Below, piece after piece: positions 41,955-51,147 of a stretch of 64,000 nucleotides of DNA. The notes below the pieces were generated by a model, which saw nothing but the letters and a program-made list of their open reading frames with translations, ran no database searches and had not been told where the DNA came from. Origin of the DNA: Chloroflexota bacterium. Its GTDB lineage: Bacteria; Chloroflexota; UBA6077; JACCZL01. Position 1 is the first letter of the stretch. Each line of letters opens with the position of its first letter. The translations under genes were made by a program, and so were the position numbers. The stretch is from positions 186,001 through 250,000 of the forward strand of contig JADLFM010000137.1 in assembly GCA_020845495.1 (NCBI GenBank). Direction: 5' to 3'.

Positions 41955-42679
41955 ACGCCGCGCTCGATGCGCCAGACCGGCTGGCGATGGTACCGGCCGC
42001 CGTGCGCTGGCTTGCGGCCATCGCCTTCGTGCTGGCCGTGCCGATGCTGGTCATCATCGGCAACGTCCTCGGCGTGGCCGGCAACCGCGATTTTATCGTT
42101 CAGGGCTTCGACAAGTACGGCGTGGCCGAGACGACCGGGCTGAGCCGCCCCCAGTTGCAGCAGATTGCCGGCGTCTTCGTCGAGTACCTGCGGAGTCCTG
42201 CGGCGAGCCTGGACGTGACCGTCGATCTGAACGGCGCACGGCGCCCGCTCTTCAACGCCCGCGAGCTTGCCCACATGGAGGACGTCCAACAGATCTTCCT
42301 CGCGATCGACAAGGTGCGCCTCGGTGCGGGGGTGATCCTGCTGGCCGTGCCGATCCTCGGGCTGCTGCTCCAGGGCAGTCCATTCCTGGCCCGGCTCGGG
42401 CAGTTGCTGACGGTTGGGGGTATTCTGACCGTTGTGCTCTTGCTCCTGGCTGGTCTCGCCTCGCTCGTGGACTTCACCCAGGCGTTCATCGCCTTCCACG
42501 AGCTCGCCTTCCGCAACGACCTCTGGATGCTCGACCCAAGGACGGACTACCTGATCATGCTGTTCCCCGAGGGTTTCTGGTACGACGCGACCATGCGGAT
42601 CGCGATGTTCAGTGCGCTGGAGGCGGTCGCGCTCGGCGCGCTCGGCCTGGGGCTCACGTTCTGGGGCGGCCGGCGATGA
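41951..42679 (+). CDS. TIGR01906/DUF1461 integral membrane protein
   Basis: Membrane protein of 242 residues with four predicted helices and a large extracytoplasmic loop after the first. The segment FHELAFRNDLWMLDPRTDYL followed by MLFPEGFWYDA is the signature of the DUF1461 family, whose function is not established; Firmicute members lie beside HAD-IIA hydrolase genes, an association repeated here. GTG overlaps the upstream stop (GTGA). In this operon the protein probably works with the DUF2085 membrane protein. Confidence 0.88.
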   Translation: MNAALDAPDRLAMVPAAVRWLAAIAFVLAVPMLVIIGNVLGVAGNRDFIVQGFDKYGVAETTGLSRPQLQQIAGVFVEYLRSPAASLDVTVDLNGARRPLFNARELAHMEDVQQIFLAIDKVRLGAGVILLAVPILGLLLQGSPFLARLGQLLTVGGILTVVLLLLAGLASLVDFTQAFIAFHELAFRNDLWMLDPRTDYLIMLFPEGFWYDATMRIAMFSALEAVALGALGLGLTFWGGRR

Positions 42680-43464
42680 GCGCGTTCATCCCACCGCGCG
42701 GCCTGCTCGTCGACCTGGATGGTGTCGTCTACCACGGAGATCGTGTCATCCCCGACGCCCCGGCCTTCTTCCGCTTCCTACGCAAACGCGGCATCCCCTT
42801 CCTGATGACCACCAACAATTCGACGCTCCGGCCTCGCCAGTACGTCGAGAAACTAGCGCGGATGGACATTGAGGTCACCGACGACGAGGTGCTAGGGAGC
42901 GCTGGCGCGACCGCCTCGTACGTCGCGCAGCACGCCTGGCCCGGCGCGCGGGTGTTCGCGATTGGCGAGGAGGGCTTGCTCTCCGCTCTCGAAGAGGCGG
43001 GCCTCGTGCTCGCCGAGTCGGACGTCGAGTACGTGGTGGTCGGGCTAGACCGTCGCCTCGACTACCGCCAGTTGACCCTGGCCGTACGGCTGGTAGCCGG
43101 CGGCGCACGGTTCATCGGCTCGAACCCCGACACCACGCTGCCACTCGAGGACGGCATCATTCCCGGTGCGGGAGCGTTCCACGCGGCCATCACCGCCGCG
43201 ACCGGCGTCCGTCCGACCGTCATCGGCAAGCCGGAATCGACGATGCTCCTGCTTGGCTGCGAGCGCCTGAGCCTCGCTCCGAAGGAGGTGGCGATAATCG
43301 GCGACCGTCTCGACACGGACATCGTGGGCGGACTCCGGGCCGGGCTGCGAACGCTCCTGGTACTGACCGGCGTCTCGACCCTGGAGGATGTGGACCGCTC
43401 GGACGTCAAGCCCGAGGCGGTCTTCGCGGATCTCTCTGAGCTTCAGGCGGCGCTCGGCGGCTGA
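42676..43464 (+). CDS. HAD-IIA family hydrolase (NagD-like phosphatase)
   Basis: Phosphatase of 262 residues with VDLDGVVYHG (nucleophile Asp about residue 14), TTNNST, IGKPEST and IGDRLDTDI, the four HAD motifs, and a C2 cap. It probably acts on a small phosphate ester in the cytoplasm. ATG overlaps the DUF1461 stop (ATGA), closing the four-gene operon. It is a paralogue of the protein encoded at 6558-7379, but has DGVVYHG where that one has DGTLVTP. Confidence 0.92.
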   Translation: MSAFIPPRGLLVDLDGVVYHGDRVIPDAPAFFRFLRKRGIPFLMTTNNSTLRPRQYVEKLARMDIEVTDDEVLGSAGATASYVAQHAWPGARVFAIGEEGLLSALEEAGLVLAESDVEYVVVGLDRRLDYRQLTLAVRLVAGGARFIGSNPDTTLPLEDGIIPGAGAFHAAITAATGVRPTVIGKPESTMLLLGCERLSLAPKEVAIIGDRLDTDIVGGLRAGLRTLLVLTGVSTLEDVDRSDVKPEAVFADLSELQAALGG

Positions 43465-43483
43465 GCGTCGCCGAGCGCGACCT

Positions 43484-44866
43484 CTACTCGCCGCGTAGGT
43501 ACTCCCCGGCCGCCCAGCCGGTCGCGCCGTTCGCCGTCTTGACGTTCCGCCAGATTCGACCTTCAGCCTGCCGGTCATCCCCGACGATCGCGAGCCGCGC
43601 CCCTTCCGGTGCGAGCGCAAGCCGCCGGCCGCTCGTGCTCGGCGTGGCGCGAATCGCCAGCCCCTGGCCCTCCGTCCCAGCAACCCGCACGCTCACACCG
43701 CCGTCGGCATCCGACGCCCCCTCATCTGACGCTGCTGAGGCAGCCGACGAGGCCGGGGCCGCAGCTGCTGGGGCGCGGCTCGCCGCCAGGGCCGATTGGT
43801 AGCGGCTCCACTCCTGGAAGGCGCTCCAGGCCGGCCGTGGCGAGTAGTCGGCGTTCAGGATCGCGAACCAGGGCAGCCCGTCTTCCGGGCCGGTGTGGTA
43901 CGGCGAGGTGCTGGCGTCCAGGTTGGAGAGTAGCATGCCGCCCATCCAGGGGTAGTTCTGGACCGCGTAGCGATACGACCGCACGATGTAGTCGGCCTGT
44001 TGGTCGGCCGACACCTTCATCCAGTCGTATTGACCCAGGCCCCAACCCGGATCCATCAGCCAGCCGAACTCGGTCGCCCAGATCGGCGTACCCGCATCGC
44101 CATTCCGCACCATCAGCGCCCGGTACTGCTCGACGCGCCGGAAGCAGATGCCGCAATCGGCGGGGTCGCGCTCAGGCTCGGTGTTGCCGCCGTAGTTGTG
44201 CACGCCGAGCGCGTCCATGTAGCCCCGGGCGCCGGCCGCGTACATCCCATTCAGGAAGTCGAAGTCCTCGATCGTCCCGCCGAAACCGCCGGTGTTGGGC
44301 GAGGGGCCGCCACCGATGACCAGCGCGCTCGGATCAGCAGCCTTGATGCCGGCGTAAGCAGCCTTCAGGAACGCCGTATAGCCGGCCGGATCGGGCGGAC
44401 CGCCCCACTCGAAGGGCAGGTTCGGCTCGTTCAAGATCTCGTAGGCCACGACCGTGCCGCGTCCGTGGGCTGCCATGGCCGTGTAGAAGCGCTGGACCGC
44501 ACCGAGATCGGCTCCTCCCGGCGAGCCGCCAGCCCACCCAGGGACGCTGTCGACGCGCAAAACCAGCGCCATCCCCTCGGCCTTCGCAGCCCGCATCACG
44601 TTGTCGAGATCGTTCTGATCGGAGTCGTTCCAGAGGTAGTGATCCGGATCCGGCTCGAGGCGCGGCCAGTAGAGCACCATCTTGGCGTGGGTGAAGCCAG
44701 CTTCACGCGCCATTCGCATACTTCGCGGGTCGGTCGTGTCGACGATGACGCCGTTCACCATCGCTCCTGCCTGAGCGTAGGCTGGTTGGGTGACAGACCG
44801 GGCAGGAACGGCGCTTAGCGCAACGGCCACCGTGAGGGCGAGGACCAGAAGGGACAGTCGGGCCAC
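43484..44866 (-). CDS. Secreted GH-A clan glycosidase with C-terminal SH3b domain
   Basis: Exported protein of 460 residues: signal peptide (residues 1-30, cleavage near AYAQAG), a TIM barrel of the GH5/GH39-like type, an Ala/Ser/Pro linker (about 350-385) and a bacterial SH3 domain. The barrel has YEILNEPNLPFEW with the acid/base Glu and WATEFGW with the nucleophile Glu. The SH3b module (GLAIRATPSTSG, WRNVKTANGATGW) usually binds cell-wall glycan. The GTG start has GGAG five bases upstream. The divergent neighbour has two SH3b modules of the same sort. Substrate unknown; wall or capsule glycans are plausible. Confidence 0.87.
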   Translation of the reverse strand: MARLSLLVLALTVAVALSAVPARSVTQPAYAQAGAMVNGVIVDTTDPRSMRMAREAGFTHAKMVLYWPRLEPDPDHYLWNDSDQNDLDNVMRAAKAEGMALVLRVDSVPGWAGGSPGGADLGAVQRFYTAMAAHGRGTVVAYEILNEPNLPFEWGGPPDPAGYTAFLKAAYAGIKAADPSALVIGGGPSPNTGGFGGTIEDFDFLNGMYAAGARGYMDALGVHNYGGNTEPERDPADCGICFRRVEQYRALMVRNGDAGTPIWATEFGWLMDPGWGLGQYDWMKVSADQQADYIVRSYRYAVQNYPWMGGMLLSNLDASTSPYHTGPEDGLPWFAILNADYSPRPAWSAFQEWSRYQSALAASRAPAAAAPASSAASAASDEGASDADGGVSVRVAGTEGQGLAIRATPSTSGRRLALAPEGARLAIVGDDRQAEGRIWRNVKTANGATGWAAGEYLRGE

Positions 44867-45049
44867 GGAATCTCCAGATGGGTGCAGGTCGTTCGACGCG
44901 CGCCGACGGCGCGGCAGCGTCAGAAGAGTATGCAGAATGGAACTGACAGCCGGGTGCACGCGTTGTATAGAACGAGCGGAGCGACAGGACGGCTCATGGC
45001 AGCATTGCGAGGTCGAGGTATCACCATCGAAGCGCCCTGGCTCCCTGCT

Positions 45050-45055
45050 ACAATC
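45050..45055 (+). promoter_or_regulatory. -10 element (TACAAT) of the double-SH3b gene
   Basis: TACAAT in the context GCTACAATCAG lies about 90 bases before the start codon in the divergent region. The same 11 bases occur upstream of the gene at 22006. No convincing -35 is visible. Confidence 0.4.
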
Positions 45056-45144
45056 AGACAGCCCGCGCGGCCGGGAACGGAACTGGCGTGCTGCCGGAAG
45101 CCGGGTGGACCCTTGGCCAGCAACGAGGGGATGCTGGGAGAAAG

Positions 45145-46392
45145 ATGAGCCTCGGCGACCGGCTGCGTGAGATGCTCGATCCGGGTAACGGTGCGTCGAC
45201 GCCAGGCGGGTCGTCACACGGGCAAGCCCACGGACAGGCTGGCCCGGGGCAGGCGCGACGGCGTAACCGGGCGCAGGCGCAACCGGTCCATCCGACCCGG
45301 ATGTACGAGGCCGCACCGCGTCAGAGCCAGATGCCGCGAGCGCAGTGGATCGGACTGGGGCTGGCGGCTGCGCTCGCTGTCGCACTGACCGCCGGGCTGG
45401 TCTTCGTGATTCTCAGTATCGCGCGGCCGTCCGAGACGGCGCTCGCCCCAACACCGGCACCGGTCGCTGCTGGAACCGCCGCGTCACAGCCGGGCTCGAT
45501 TGCCGAGATCTTTGCCACGTCGACACCTACCATCCCTGCGACGCCGACCCAGGTCCGCCGGGACCGCCTTCAGGTCGCTAACACCGATGGCCAGGGCGCT
45601 AACCTACGCCGTGAGCCAAGCAGTGACGGTGAGAAACTGACGACACTCCCTGACGGCACGGCGGTCGACGTGATCGGCCCGAACCGTGAGGCCGAGGGGC
45701 TCACCTGGCGCAACGTCCAGGAGTCGGGCGGTCAGTCAGGTTGGATCGCGGCCAGCTACCTGGTTCCTGAAGGGACCGCACCGCCGCCCTCGAGCGCAAT
45801 AATCGAAGCCGCGACGCCGGCAGCAGCCTCAGCCGCACCAGCGCGGCCGACCTCGGCGCCGGCTGCTCGTCCGACGTCGGCAACGACGACTGGTCCTTCG
45901 TCGCGGGGTCAGGTCGGCAACACCGGCGGCCAGGGTGCGAACATCCGCTCCGAGCCGGGTGCGAACGGCAAGGTGCTCAAGACCCTCGCCGAAGGTTCAC
46001 CGGTCGACGTGCTCGGACCGGAGCGCGAGGTTGAAGGACGGGTCTGGCGGCAGGTCCGCGACAGCCAGGGGGTGACCGGCTGGATCGTCGGTGGGGCTGT
46101 AGTAGCATCGGGCACGGTACCGACTCCCTTACCGCCTGGCTCGCGCCCGACCGCGACGGCCGGGAGCGGCACACCGTCGTCGACGACCGCACCGCAGCCG
46201 TCCGGAACGCAGGCCGCCCCCGCGACGCAGGCACCTGGCCCGACTACGGCGCCCGGCTCGAGCGCTCCGTCCGGCCCGACAGCGGCGCCAGCGGCGACCA
46301 ACACACCCGACCCGAACCTACCCATCATCATCGCGCCGGCCACCCCACGCTCGAATTCGAACCGCCCACCCGCTTCCCCAGCACCACGCTGA
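45145..46392 (+). CDS. Membrane-anchored protein with two SH3b domains
   Basis: Protein of 415 residues: a basic cytoplasmic tail of about 68 residues, one transmembrane helix (about 70-95, WIGLGLAAALAVALTAGLVF), then outside the cell two bacterial SH3 modules (about 145-210 and 255-320) and a Pro/Thr/Ala-rich C-terminal tail. Module one has GANLRREPSSDG and SGWIAASYL; module two has GANIRSEPGANG and TGWIVGG. SH3b modules bind peptidoglycan peptides or glycans. GGGAG lies just before ATG. It is divergent from the SH3b glycosidase, suggesting a joint envelope role. Confidence 0.85.
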   Translation: MSLGDRLREMLDPGNGASTPGGSSHGQAHGQAGPGQARRRNRAQAQPVHPTRMYEAAPRQSQMPRAQWIGLGLAAALAVALTAGLVFVILSIARPSETALAPTPAPVAAGTAASQPGSIAEIFATSTPTIPATPTQVRRDRLQVANTDGQGANLRREPSSDGEKLTTLPDGTAVDVIGPNREAEGLTWRNVQESGGQSGWIAASYLVPEGTAPPPSSAIIEAATPAAASAAPARPTSAPAARPTSATTTGPSSRGQVGNTGGQGANIRSEPGANGKVLKTLAEGSPVDVLGPEREVEGRVWRQVRDSQGVTGWIVGGAVVASGTVPTPLPPGSRPTATAGSGTPSSTTAPQPSGTQAAPATQAPGPTTAPGSSAPSGPTAAPAATNTPDPNLPIIIAPATPRSNSNRPPASPAPR

Positions 46393-46510
46393 GCCTTGCG
46401 GGCTTGCTGCCGCACTGCCGTCTGCCATCAAGCGCCGGCGTTGCCCACGTGTCGGGTTGCTACAGCCAGGGCCGAAGCGCGACTCGACAACCGAGCATCC
46501 GCACGTCAAC

Positions 46511-46544
46511 GGCCCGCCGCCGAGGCTCTCCTCAGCGGCGGGCC
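46511..46544. terminator. Hairpin between convergent genes
   Basis: GGCCCGCCGC pairs with GCGGCGGGCC; after one mismatch GAGG pairs with CCTC around a CTCT loop. It lies between the SH3b gene and the convergent LarA-like gene. Confidence 0.7.
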
Positions 46545-46579
46545 TATCGCTCTTCAGCCTTGACGTTGGCGTGTGGCGC

Positions 46580-47869
46580 TCAGCCGCTGGCAGCCGCCTT
46601 CGACGGGCTGAGCTGGGGCACCCGCTCCTCACGCACGACGTTGCCGTCCGCGTCGAAGGCGATCGCCTCAGGCTGCCCCTCGACAACCAGTGTCCGGATC
46701 TGGCTCACCTCGTCGAGCAGGCTCTCCGAGACGCGCATCTCTTGAAGTTCGAGGGTATTCCGAATCCAGGCGATGCGTGGCACGCCGGGTGCGTTCGCGG
46801 ACTTGAGCGCGACTTCTAGTGCTTCTCGGTCGCTGCCCAGCACGACCGGGATCCGAATCGCGTCGAGCGCACCTGCCGTCAGCCCGTTCATGTAGGTCTT
46901 GCGGAAGTCCAGCTTGTCGAAGAGGCGGCGGGTCGTGAAGTCGGCGATCCCGACGCCGAGGCAGTTGCCCTCCGACTGGTCCGTGACGTCCAGCACCGCG
47001 ATCCGGGTATAGAGCGGACGCCGCTCCCCGCCGATCCGCCGCCACATCCCGACGATGTTGTAGTCCATGCCGCTGCCGGAGATGTTCTTCCCAAGCTCGT
47101 CCACGATGAGAAGGTCGAGCGACGCGAACGGGACGCGCGGCAGGAGGGCGTTCGCGAGCGTCAGCATGTCGCGGTCCGTCGCGTGGAACTGGTCTGGGCC
47201 GACGGCACGGACGGTGTGCAGGCGATGGTAGGCATTCTCCACGAGTGCCACGCCGAGCACGATCTTGCCGGCCCCGAGCGTCACCCCGGCAACCTCGGGA
47301 ATGCTCTCCTTCAGGCCGCGTGCGTGGTTGGTCTCGGCGCCACGTTGCTTGCCCAGCCCAATAGCTACCATCTTGCAGAGGCCGCTCTCGATGTCACCAC
47401 GGAACGCGGTGTGAGCCTTGACCCGCCCAACCACGACGATGCCGTCTGCCTCGGCGGCGTTCTTGTCGAGGTAGCACGCCGTCCCGTCGTCCAGAGTGCC
47501 GACAACGACCGTGTCCATCGTCGCGAGGATCGGCGCGCCGACCTCGGCCTCGGTGATGCCGTACTCGGCAAGGACTGCCCGCTGCCCCTCCACCGTCGCG
47601 CCGCCGTGACTGCCCATGGCCGGTACCACGAACGGCTGCGCGCCCGCCGCCTTCAGTTCGTCCAGCACTGTGCGGATGACGGTCGCGATGTCCGCGATGC
47701 CCCGGCTGCCGGCCGTGACGGCGATCCGCTGGCCGGCCCGCACCCGAGAGCGTAGATCGGCCGCGTCGAGTGCGTCGCGCACCGCCGCGCCCACGTCGGC
47801 AACGTGGTCGTTCGGAAGCTCCTGCCGCACTCGAACCATCGGCGGCAGCGGTGCTCGCGGGAACTCCAT
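46580..47869 (-). CDS. LarA-like (DUF2088) N-terminal domain protein
   Basis: Cytoplasmic protein of 429 residues related to the N-terminal domain of the nickel-pincer lactate racemase LarA. Family features are AGQRIAVTAGSRGIADI, PAMGSHGGAT and GRVKAHTAFRG. LarA acts with pincer-cofactor genes larB, larC and larE; none is here, so racemase activity is doubtful unless those are elsewhere. GGAGG lies six bases before ATG, and upstream in-frame codons are not protein-like. It follows a CPBP gene on the same strand by about 90 bases. Confidence 0.82.
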   Translation of the reverse strand: MEFPRAPLPPMVRVRQELPNDHVADVGAAVRDALDAADLRSRVRAGQRIAVTAGSRGIADIATVIRTVLDELKAAGAQPFVVPAMGSHGGATVEGQRAVLAEYGITEAEVGAPILATMDTVVVGTLDDGTACYLDKNAAEADGIVVVGRVKAHTAFRGDIESGLCKMVAIGLGKQRGAETNHARGLKESIPEVAGVTLGAGKIVLGVALVENAYHRLHTVRAVGPDQFHATDRDMLTLANALLPRVPFASLDLLIVDELGKNISGSGMDYNIVGMWRRIGGERRPLYTRIAVLDVTDQSEGNCLGVGIADFTTRRLFDKLDFRKTYMNGLTAGALDAIRIPVVLGSDREALEVALKSANAPGVPRIAWIRNTLELQEMRVSESLLDEVSQIRTLVVEGQPEAIAFDADGNVVREERVPQLSPSKAAASG

Positions 47870-47960
47870 CGTAATCCTCCCTGGCGGCTCGGGGCCTCGG
47901 CGGCCTCCGTGGACTCGGGCATATCCAGCACACGCCGGCTCGATGGTGAGGCGAGCGGCC

Positions 47961-48929
47961 TCAGAGTGGCGCGCTGGTGAAGTACAAGATACTGAACGCA
48001 ATCGTATTGTTGAGGGCGTGGCCGACGATGCTCGGAATGATGCTGCCCGTGCGCTGGTAGGCCCAGCAGAAGAGCAGGCTCATCACCAGGATCGGCAGCA
48101 GCGCCGGCAGGTTCAGGTGGAGCGTAGCGAACAGCAGCGAGGTCGCAACGTAGGCGACGATCGTGCCCTTGCGCTCGAGGTAGCTCCTGAACACGAAGCC
48201 TCGGAAGTACAACTCCTCGGAGATGGGTGCGATCAGCCCGCCCGCCAGCACCACCAGCACGAACCCGCCAAGAGGAAAGCGGCGCACGCACGAGAGATCG
48301 GCGAGCTGCGTCTGTTGCACCCCGAAGGCCTGAAGCGCCGCCTGAACCAGCGCGCTCACCACCAGGATGGTGATGCCGAGGAGCACACCGAACCCCACGT
48401 TGTGCACGAGTTGTCCCACGCCCAACCCGAGGGTCCGCCCCGTGATGATGCCGGGGCGGATCAACCGCACGTACAGGACGCCTAGTAACGCCGCGTCGAC
48501 CGACAGCGCCGAGATCATGAAGCCTGGCACCGTGCACAGGCCCGGCGATGCATTCAGCCCCATGTAGGCGAGCGGCGGGAGGTTGGCGACGAGCACGATC
48601 AGCGCCGTCGCCGCGATCACCAGCCGGTGGGTGCCGACGTCGCTGCGTGCGGCGCGTGGGCCGAGCAGCCCCGGCACCAGCACGTACGCGCACAGCCCAC
48701 CCAGCATCGCGGCCACTCCGAGCGCGAGTAGGGTTACGGCGATGACCAGCCCTACAGCCCCAGCCGCGCCGCTCTCCAGCAGGCCCAGGCGCGGCCCGAG
48801 CGTCACCAGCGCCCCGCCGAGCGCAGCGCAGACGGCGCCTACCACCGCGACGAGCAGTGCCGCCCCGGTCCAGCGCGGCGCTTTGGGAGGCTGCGTGGAG
48901 TGCGCCGACACGTCCATATCCGGCTGCAC
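47961..48929 (-). CDS. CPBP family intramembrane glutamic protease
   Basis: Membrane protein of about 322 residues with eight or more helices. The CPBP motifs are ISEELYFRGFVFRSYL, LFATLHLN and GHALNNT. It is longer than the CPBP protein encoded at 23893-24621 and not closely alike outside the motifs. A GTG eight bases after the nrdR stop was taken as start; an ATG four codons on is possible. It lies directly downstream of nrdR, so both are probably co-transcribed. No substrate can be proposed. Confidence 0.87.
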   Translation of the reverse strand: MQPDMDVSAHSTQPPKAPRWTGAALLVAVVGAVCAALGGALVTLGPRLGLLESGAAGAVGLVIAVTLLALGVAAMLGGLCAYVLVPGLLGPRAARSDVGTHRLVIAATALIVLVANLPPLAYMGLNASPGLCTVPGFMISALSVDAALLGVLYVRLIRPGIITGRTLGLGVGQLVHNVGFGVLLGITILVVSALVQAALQAFGVQQTQLADLSCVRRFPLGGFVLVVLAGGLIAPISEELYFRGFVFRSYLERKGTIVAYVATSLLFATLHLNLPALLPILVMSLLFCWAYQRTGSIIPSIVGHALNNTIAFSILYFTSAPL

Positions 48930-48937
48930 GCAGTCGC

Positions 48938-49387
48938 CTAGCGCTTCAGCTTGCGCGCCTCGTCCTCGAAGGACGACACGTCGGCGAAGGCGCGGTACAC
49001 GGACGCGAACCGGATGTAGGCCACCTGGTCGATGTCGCGCAGGCAGCCGATCACCAGGTCGCCAACGACGCTGCTCGGCACTTCGAGGCCGTCGCGCTTG
49101 CGGAGCGCCGACTCGATCTGGTCCACCGTCCGCTCGATCGTCTCGGAGCTGATCGAACGCTTGGCGCAGGCGGTCTGAATGCTGGTCCGGAGCTTGTCGC
49201 GATTGAAGGGTTGGCGACGCCCGTCCTTCTTGACGATCATCAGCGTCGCCAACTCCGGCCGCTCATAGGTGGTGAAACGGCCGTTGCAGCTCTGGCACTC
49301 GCGGCGGCGTCGCGTCATCGAGACGTCTTCGGCATCGCGCTTGTCCAGAACGCGTGTATCACGCGACGAGCAGTAGGGACAGCGCAT
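48938..49387 (-). CDS. nrdR: Transcriptional regulator NrdR
   Basis: Zinc-ribbon/ATP-cone repressor of ribonucleotide reductase genes, 149 residues, the canonical size. The N-terminal zinc ribbon has CPYC and CQSC with the linking RRRREC; the ATP cone spans about residues 48-138 (VVKKDGRR-type segment, FNRDKLRTSI). It starts at MRCPYC, the universal NrdR start. A TACAAT box ends five bases before this ATG and no ribosome-binding site is present, pointing to a leaderless transcript. It is divergent from RNase J. Confidence 0.95.
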   Translation of the reverse strand: MRCPYCSSRDTRVLDKRDAEDVSMTRRRRECQSCNGRFTTYERPELATLMIVKKDGRRQPFNRDKLRTSIQTACAKRSISSETIERTVDQIESALRKRDGLEVPSSVVGDLVIGCLRDIDQVAYIRFASVYRAFADVSSFEDEARKLKR

Positions 49388-49392
49388 GCCCG

Positions 49393-49398
49393 ATTGTA
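49393..49398 (-). promoter_or_regulatory. -10 element (TACAAT) abutting the nrdR start codon
   Basis: On the minus strand TACAAT is followed by CGGGC and then the nrdR ATG. The expected start point falls on the start codon. The context GCTACAATC is shared with -10 boxes at 21944 and 45050. Confidence 0.55.
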
Positions 49399-49479
49399 GC
49401 ATGCCTTGGTATGGCGGCCTGCCGCATGCTTCAATCTACCTGGAGCGGGCTATCCTGAACGGAAGCCCGAGGAGGCACA

Positions 49480-51147
49480 GTGGATGAGATGTTGCGCGCG
49501 GTGCTGCTAGGCGGCGTCGGCGAAGTTGGCAAGAACTCGACCCTCTTTGAATACGACGACCAGATGCTGCTCGTCGATGCGGGGGTGAAATTCCCCGAGG
49601 CTGAGCTCCACGGCGTCGATCTGGTGATCCCCGACTTCGGCTATGTCACGGAGGCGGCTGACGATCTGCTCGGCATCCTCGTCACCCACGGCCACGAAGA
49701 TCACATCGGCGCGCTGCCCTTCCTGATTATGCAACTCGACCGAGCGGATCCGGTGCCGATCTATGGCACCAGGATGACGCTCGGTCTGATCGCCACCAAG
49801 CTGCGCGAGCACAAGCAGTTGGACCGCGTCGATCTGCGCGAGTTCCAGCCAGGCGACCACATCGATCTGGACCCATTTCAGGTCGAACCGGTGTTCGTCA
49901 ACCACAGCGTGCCCGGCTCGGTCGGTTTTGCGATCCGGACGCCCGTCGGCACGGTCTTCCACACTGGCGACTATAAATTCGATCGTCAGCCGGTCGATGG
50001 CCGCGGCACCGACGAGGAAGCGCTCCGGCGTCTCGGCGACGAGGGCATGCTGGCGCTCTTCTCGGACTGCGTACGCATCGAGAGCCCGGGGTGGACCGGC
50101 TCGGAGAGCACCGTCAGCGAGAACCTCGAAGAGATCATGCGTGAGGCAGCCGGACGCGTCATCGTGACCACCTTCGCCTCGAACCTCGCCCGACTGCGAC
50201 AGGTGGTGCTGATCGCCCACCGGCTTGGACGGAAGGTGGCTGTCGCCGGGCGAAGCATGGACCAGAACCTGAAGGTAGCTGCCGAGATCGGCTACCTCGA
50301 CGTTCCCGAAGGCACGATCGTCGATCTGCGCGAGGCGAACAACATCCCGCCCTCGCAACTGGTGGTGCTGGCAACTGGTAGCCAGGGCGAGCCCTCGTCG
50401 GTCCTGAGCCGGATGGCGATGGGCGACCACCCAAACGTCAAAATCATCCCCGAAGACACGGTCATCTTCAGCGCCGGGCCGATCCCTGGCAACGAGGAGA
50501 CGGTCGCCCGCGCCATCGACAACCTGTACCGGCGCGGCGCAAAGGTGATCTATCGCGCGATCAACCAGGGCGTTCACGTCTCGGGGCATGCCAGCCGCGA
50601 CGAGCTCCGCCACATGCTCGACCTGCTCCGTCCGAAGTTCTGTGTGCCGGTTCACGGCGAGTATCGGATGCAGGTGCTCTACAAGGAACTTGCCGAGTCG
50701 GTCGGCTACCCATCCGACAACGTGCTGATCGTGGACATCGGCGAGGTGATCGAGATCGACGAGGGCAGTATTGAGCTCAATGGTACGGTACCGTCTGGTT
50801 CGGTGCTGGTGGACGGGCTCACCGTGGGAGACGTGACGAACGTCGTACTGCGTGACCGCCGCCGCCTGGCCGCCGATGGGGTGCTGATCGCCTCGGTGGT
50901 GGTCGACCGCGAGACCGGTGAGTTGATCGGAGGGCCGGACCTGATCTCGCGCGGTATCGTCGATCCGCGTCAGGATGCCATCCTCGGCGAGGCCCGCGAC
51001 ACGCTGAGCGAGGCGCTCCAATCGACACCGCGCAGCGGTCCGAGCTACGGCTTCCTGGTCGGCAAGATCCGCGAGGTACTGAGCGGTTTCATCTACGAGA
51101 AGATTCGCCGCCGCCCGATGATCCTCTCGCTCGTGACGGAGGTCTAG
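49480..51147 (+). CDS. rnj: Ribonuclease J
   Basis: Metallo-beta-lactamase/beta-CASP RNase of 555 residues that degrades and processes RNA with 5'-exonuclease and endonuclease activity. The zinc motif THGHEDHIGALP is near residue 74, the third-motif region reads NHSVPGSVGFAI, and the beta-CASP part contains ATGSQGEPSSVL and VHVSGHASRDEL. A C-terminal domain of about 110 residues completes the usual length. The GTG start has GAGGAGG six bases upstream. It is divergent from nrdR across 92 bases. Second RNase J copies occur in some bacteria; only one is here. Confidence 0.95.
   Translation: MDEMLRAVLLGGVGEVGKNSTLFEYDDQMLLVDAGVKFPEAELHGVDLVIPDFGYVTEAADDLLGILVTHGHEDHIGALPFLIMQLDRADPVPIYGTRMTLGLIATKLREHKQLDRVDLREFQPGDHIDLDPFQVEPVFVNHSVPGSVGFAIRTPVGTVFHTGDYKFDRQPVDGRGTDEEALRRLGDEGMLALFSDCVRIESPGWTGSESTVSENLEEIMREAAGRVIVTTFASNLARLRQVVLIAHRLGRKVAVAGRSMDQNLKVAAEIGYLDVPEGTIVDLREANNIPPSQLVVLATGSQGEPSSVLSRMAMGDHPNVKIIPEDTVIFSAGPIPGNEETVARAIDNLYRRGAKVIYRAINQGVHVSGHASRDELRHMLDLLRPKFCVPVHGEYRMQVLYKELAESVGYPSDNVLIVDIGEVIEIDEGSIELNGTVPSGSVLVDGLTVGDVTNVVLRDRRRLAADGVLIASVVVDRETGELIGGPDLISRGIVDPRQDAILGEARDTLSEALQSTPRSGPSYGFLVGKIREVLSGFIYEKIRRRPMILSLVTEV

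Noticed and set aside
49507..51021. A 504-codon leftward frame opposite RNase J
   Set aside because: It is a high-GC shadow of a strongly conserved RNase J gene, with no ribosome-binding site or protein-like motif.
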